Shown: positions 60,231 through 64,000 of the stretch, in pieces
How the letters are laid out: every line of letters starts with the position of its first letter
Numbering within the stretch: the stretch's first letter is position 1
Made by a program: the position numbers and the translations under genes
Assembly: GCA_963728535.1 (NCBI GenBank)
Contig: CAVSKK010000001.1
Location: forward strand, 124,001 to 188,000
Reading direction: 5' to 3'
DNA length: 64,000 nucleotides
From: VAXT01 sp963728535
GTDB taxonomy: Bacteria; Actinomycetota; Thermoleophilia; Gaiellales; Gaiellaceae
The notes under the pieces: generated by a model
Databases searched by the model: none
Seen by the model: the letters and a program-made list of their open reading frames with translations, nothing else
Told to the model about the DNA's origin: nothing

Positions 60231-61662
60231 ATGCAACAGTCGGCCCTCCAAACCTATCTTCAGGTACTCAGGCGGCAAGCCTGGCTGATCGTGCTCGTAC
60301 CGGTAGTTGCCGGAAGCCTGGCTTGGTTTGTATCAGCGCGGCAGACGCCCGTCTATCGAGCTTCGATGAGCACTTCGTTGCCCAAGCAGGCGGAGGCTTC
60401 CAGCCGATTCTGGGGAGCCAATCGCTCTCACAGACAATGTCGAACCTCCTCCAGAGCGACATCGTCGCCAACCAGGCGATCAAGGATCTCGGCTTGGACA
60501 CGACCCCGGAGAAGCTGAGGAAGAAGCTGAAGGTCTCATTCAAGCCTGACAGCTCTGTGCTCGACGTTTCGTACGACTCGCCGCAGAAACCCCTTGCTGT
60601 CGCGGTCCTCGGGAGCATCGCCGGCGAGTACACACGCCTGGTCGACGAAAAGCTCGGCGTCCGGTACCGCGGCACAGCGCGGGGGAAGCAGCCCCTGTCG
60701 ATCATCGTCGCGAAGGTCTTTGATCCCCGCATCTGCAGAAAGAGCGGGTTTCGCCGAAGCCGGCGAAGAATCTCGGTTTCGCGATTGCCCTGGGGCTCGT
60801 GCTGGGGATCATCTTGGCAATCGCTCGAGAGAGCCTTGATGACCGGATTCGTGGTCGACGCGACGCGGAGGAATGGTTCGGTGCTCTGGTGATCGGCGCC
60901 CTTCCGAAGTGGGCGAACGGCATCACTCCTTTCGCGATTAGCGGCGAACGAAAACGTGGGCATGAAGTGTTGATGGAGTCCCTGTACGCGCTCCGGGCGA
61001 ACCTCGAGTTCTCTCAGGATGGAATGAGTGGGCCAAAGGTCCTGATCACGAGTGCAGGCGAAGGCGAGGGTAAAACGACGGTGGCGGCGCACATGGCGGT
61101 CATCCTCGCCCTGGCGGGGAAGCACGTCGTCTGCGTCGAATCGGATCTCCGGCGACCTGAGCTGCACCGTTATCTCGGGTTGGAGGCGGATACCCCCGGG
61201 ATGGCGAACGTCATCGCCGGCGATCTCGATCTGAACGACTCGCTCCAGCCGGTCGAGCTCACCGTCACGCCCTGGGTCAACGGGTCGAGGCGGAAACGTC
61301 ACCAGAGCACCGGTCGAAGTGTGGGCGCGACGCTTGGGGTTGGCTCGCGAGGGACGCTCCGTGTTCTCACGATGGGAAACAATCCGGAGGATCCGGCGCA
61401 TTTGCTCGCAACAGAAGCCTTGAAGAACATTTTCGAGGAGCTCGCTGCGAGTGCGGACTACGTCATCGTCGATGCTCCGCCCTTGCCAATCGCAGACGCA
61501 TATCCGCTCGTTCATCAGGCTGACAACGTCCTCGTGGTCGCCAAGCAAGGCTGGACGAAGCGGGACATGGCGCTGGCCGTCCGAGAGACCCTCGAAGGAC
61601 TTGGAGCCGCGAAGGTCGGCATCGTCCTCACCGACTCGGACACGACCGTCGGCTACCGCTGA
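60231..61662 (+). CDS. Polysaccharide chain-length/tyrosine autokinase (Wzz-BY-kinase), frameshifted
   Basis: A capsular or exopolysaccharide co-polymerase fused to a bacterial tyrosine kinase. The Wzz-like N-terminus (LRRQAWLIVLVPVVAGSLAW) is followed, after a shift near 60378, by SQSLSQTMSNLLQSDIVANQ and VLDVSYDSPQKPLAVAVLG. After a second shift near 60725 come the second membrane segment (FAIALGLVLGIILAIA) and the kinase: Walker A SAGEGEGKTTVA, Walker A' CVESDLRRPEL, Walker B YVIVDAPP. The tail DSDTTVGYR lacks the usual tyrosine cluster. It is divergent from the formyltransferase. Confidence 0.78.
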
Positions 61663-61675
61663 CCGGGAATAGGAG

Positions 61676-62677
61676 CTAGACGTTGTACAGAGACGGCTTG
61701 TAGCGACGACCGCGTCGCCGAACCATTCGATCGTACGCCGCAAACCGTCCTCGAGCGCCACTTCCGACTTCCAGCCCATCAGCTCTTCGGCCTTGCTCAC
61801 ATCGGCGAGTAGTCGCTCGACTTCGCTCCCCTGCGGGCGAGCGCGGTCCGGCGAGAACTCGACCGGGGGCTCGCGGTCGAGCAGGCGGAAGATGAGGCTG
61901 GCCAGCTCGCCGACCGAGATCTCGACACCGGTGCCGAGGTTGATCACCTCTCCCCGACGCCGTCGCGCTCGCGCAGCGCGATCATCCCGCGGACGGTGTC
62001 GCCGACGTAGAGGAAGTCGCGTGTCGGATGCAGTCGAGCCGAGCTCGACCGCGTCGCTGGTCAGCGCCTGCGTGATCAGCGTCGGGATCACGGCGCGGGC
62101 GGACTGCCGCGGCCCGAAGGTGTTGAACGGACGGGCGATGACGACCGGCATGTCGAACGAGCCTGGAATAGCTCAGCGCGAGCTGGTCGGCGCCGATCTT
62201 GGTCGCGGCGTACGGGCGACTGCGCCCGTAGCGGATGCGTCTCGTCGATCGGCACCGTCTGTGCCGTGCCGTAGACCTCGCTCGAGGAGGTGTGCACGAG
62301 GCGTCTCACGTCGTGCCGGCGGCAGGCCTCCAGCACGTTCAAGCGTTCCCGTGATGTTCGCCGTGACGAACTCGCGGGGATGGACGTACGAGTACGGGAT
62401 CGGAATCAGCGCACCGAGGTGGAAGACGGAGTCGCAGCCTTGAACGGCGCTGTCGGCGGCCTCCGGGTTCGCGAGGTCGCCGCGAAAGATCTCGACGCTT
62501 TCGAGGAGGGTCGGGTCGAGCTGCTCGAGCCAGCCGTAGTCGTTGCGGGAGTTGTAGCGAACGAACGCCCTGCACCTTGGCTCCTGCAACAGCGAGGGCT
62601 TCGACTAGATGGCTGCCGATGAAGCCTGCGGCTCCGGTGACGAGCGTCGGGCGGTCATTCCAGTCCACGTCGTTCAC
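61676..62677 (-). pseudogene. NAD-dependent NDP-sugar epimerase/dehydratase, multiply frameshifted
   Basis: An extended short-chain dehydrogenase for nucleotide-sugar conversion. It starts at GTG 62677 with PTLVTGAAGFIGSHLVEAL (NAD motif). Then, in other frames, come GDLANPEAADSAVQGCDSVFHLGA, RLVHTSSSEVYGTAQ, RPFNTFGPRQSARAVIPTLI, INLGTGVEISVGEL and WKSEVALEDGLRRTIEWFGD. The end reads RYKPSLYNV then TAG at 61676. The active-site YxxxK segment is obscured by a break near 62200. At least five single-base changes are needed. It lies one base beyond the phosphotransferase stop, so they share an operon. Confidence 0.75.
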
Positions 62678-62678
62678 G

Positions 62679-64000
62679 TTAACCGCTCCGACGCGGCCGC
62701 GGCGGGCGAGGGTCGAGGATGGCCGCCGCCGCGATCGCCTTCAATACCAGATCGACGTTCTGCTCGATCCAGACGGGCCGCTCGGCACGATCGGCGTAGG
62801 AGCTGACCTCATGACCGACTCGGTCGAGCCAGAAGGCGAGCACGAACGTCTCGAGCTCATGAACGGTCGGTTCGATCCCGATCTGCCTCGCGTACGCGCG
62901 GGAGTGGTCGTCCCCTCCGGCCTGCGCCCAGGGTAGGAGGTGTTCGACCAGCGCTGGGCCGAGGAACTGATGCGTGCCGGCACGGATCATGTTCAGCCGA
63001 AGCTGAAGCAGGTCGAGGAAGGGCAACCTGCCGGGGCCGCCGTGATCCCAGTCGACGACGCCGGAGAGCCTTCCGTCCTCGATGAGCAGGTTCCGGCTCC
63101 AGAAGTCACCGTGCGCAAAGATCCGGGGCACTTCCGCAAGCGTCTGCTCGACCTGGCTTCCGAGCCGACGCAACGCTTGCGCGCGGTCGCCGGGGAGGGC
63201 ACGCGCGATCGCTTCCGCGTCGCCGCTCGGCGAGGTCGTCGGTGTCGAGTTGTCACCAAGGCCGCCGAGCGTGACGAGAAAACCGATGCACTCCTCGAGC
63301 AGTTCGGGAGGAAGCTGCGCCGGCGGCGGCGACCCGCTGAGCCGCTGCTCGAGCGACCAGTCACCCAGACCGGCCTTTCCGTCCGCGAGCTGGTCTGGAA
63401 CCAGACGAGCGATCTGAGGAGGCGGGGAGGACGTGTCGAGAGCCGTCAGCGCGTCGCGCTGATGCCAGAGATGCTCTCGGGCGGGCCCGACCGCGACGCG
63501 CAGAACGGCTTCCGAAGCGATGGCCACAAGGCCGCTCTGGGTGGCGAGCGGCCACCCGCTATCGAGGGTCGATCCGATCCGTTCGCCGGCTTGCGCGAGC
63601 GCCGAGTCGAGGACTGTCGGGCAGCGCCCGCGACGGGAGCCGATGACAAGCGCCCCGAGCGGAAATCCTCCGCTCCACAGGCTTCTCGAGCTCGCTGGGG
63701 CCCACGGAAGCCGAAGGGCTTGCTCCCATTCCCATGGAACAACCCAACGATCGCATAGGCCCGCGCGCCAAGAGTGCGTCGCACGCGCTCGGCTCGGAGT
63801 CGGACCTCGAGCGACCGAGTCACCCGTCTGCCCGCTCTGATCAATCGGAAGCCTCCCTCTCTCGGGATGTGATCGAGAGCGACGACCACGTACGCCGCGT
63901 CTCCGGTGAACGTCCCGTCCGTGGCGAGCTCGACTTCGGCTCCGGTTTCGACTAGCTCCGCACCGCCTGCAGCGAGCGTGGCGGCGAGCTTGCGGTCGAC
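62679..64000 (-). CDS. Aminoglycoside-phosphotransferase-like kinase, partial and frameshifted
   Basis: A phosphotransferase of the APH/choline-kinase fold, cut by the right window edge. The catalytic core is clear: FAHGDFWSRNLLIEDGRLSG (HGDxxxxN) and VVDWDHGGPGRLPFLDLL. This frame is open upstream to about 63710 (SLWSGFPLGALVIGSRRGRC). Homology then moves to another frame (VVALDHIPREGGFRLIRAGR and GLFHGNGSKPFGFRG) up to the edge, so one indel lies near 63690. Related proteins occur in surface-polysaccharide loci; the substrate is unknown. Confidence 0.7.
   Translation of the reverse strand, partial: RPQARRHARCRRCGASRNRSRSRARHGRDVHRRRGVRGRRSRSHPERGRLPIDQSGQTGDSVARGPTPSRARATHSWRAGLCDRWVVPWEWEQALRLPWAPASSRSLWSGGFPLGALVIGSRRGRCPTVLDSALAQAGERIGSTLDSGWPLATQSGLVAIASEAVLRVAVGPAREHLWHQRDALTALDTSSPPPQIARLVPDQLADGKAGLGDWSLEQRLSGSPPPAQLPPELLEECIGFLVTLGGLGDNSTPTTSPSGDAEAIARALPGDRAQALRRLGSQVEQTLAEVPRIFAHGDFWSRNLLIEDGRLSGVVDWDHGGPGRLPFLDLLQLRLNMIRAGTHQFLGPALVEHLLPWAQAGGDDHSRAYARQIGIEPTVHELETFVLAFWLDRVGHEVSSYADRAERPVWIEQNVDLVLKAIAAAAILDPRPPRPRRSG

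Overview
The window is a very GC-rich bacterial chromosome segment. Its housekeeping order (ffh, rpsP, khpA, rimM, trmD, lepB, rplS, rnhB, yraN, then comM, dprA) and its families fit an Actinomycetota bacterium. The class Thermoleophilia (Gaiellales or Solirubrobacterales) is my inference, based on secreted proteins with Arg-rich PASTA tails, frequent GTG/TTG starts, and many genes that appear to be transcribed without a leader.

1-5 kb is a translation and secretion operon on the + strand. 5-14 kb holds a multidomain solute-binding protein, an orphan DNA methyltransferase, a secreted propeller-like protein, comM-dprA and small enzymes (YCII, HIT). 14-21 kb holds a VOC protein, a three-subunit proton-translocating transhydrogenase with an ornithine-cyclodeaminase-like gene, an HD-GYP protein, an isocitrate/isopropylmalate-type dehydrogenase, topoisomerase IB and a small zinc protein. 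21-29 kb is a DNA-repair run (AddB-like, AddA-like, endonuclease III) followed by a flavin monooxygenase. 30-39 kb carries a PAS protein, CorA, thioredoxin reductase, a bacterial eRF1/Vms1-like protein, aconitase, a lipoprotein, RmuC and a DUF3105 protein, ending at tRNA-Leu(UAA).

39-58.6 kb is an accessory region beginning at the tRNA. Two truncated 3' copies of that tRNA lie on either side of a beta-propeller (SBBP) gene. Downstream is a series of large secreted proteins: an SBBP propeller, a second propeller-like repeat protein, a P-domain/kelch protein, an FG-GAP protein and a subtilisin-fold protein that has lost its catalytic serine. All five, plus the solute-binding protein at 5-7 kb, end in the same roughly 65-residue, strongly basic, two-cysteine PASTA module, usually after a polyproline linker. 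Two related secreted metallophosphatases follow in divergent orientation, one carrying a long array of Ig-like repeats. 58.6-64 kb looks like an exopolysaccharide locus (deacetylase, formyltransferase, tyrosine autokinase, NDP-sugar epimerase, phosphotransferase).

Reading frames are almost clean up to 39 kb, with rimM the clear exception. They become heavily interrupted to the right of 49 kb, where nearly every gene needs one or more single-base corrections. Local assembly error and real decay cannot be told apart from the sequence alone, so broken genes are annotated over their whole extent with the breaks described.
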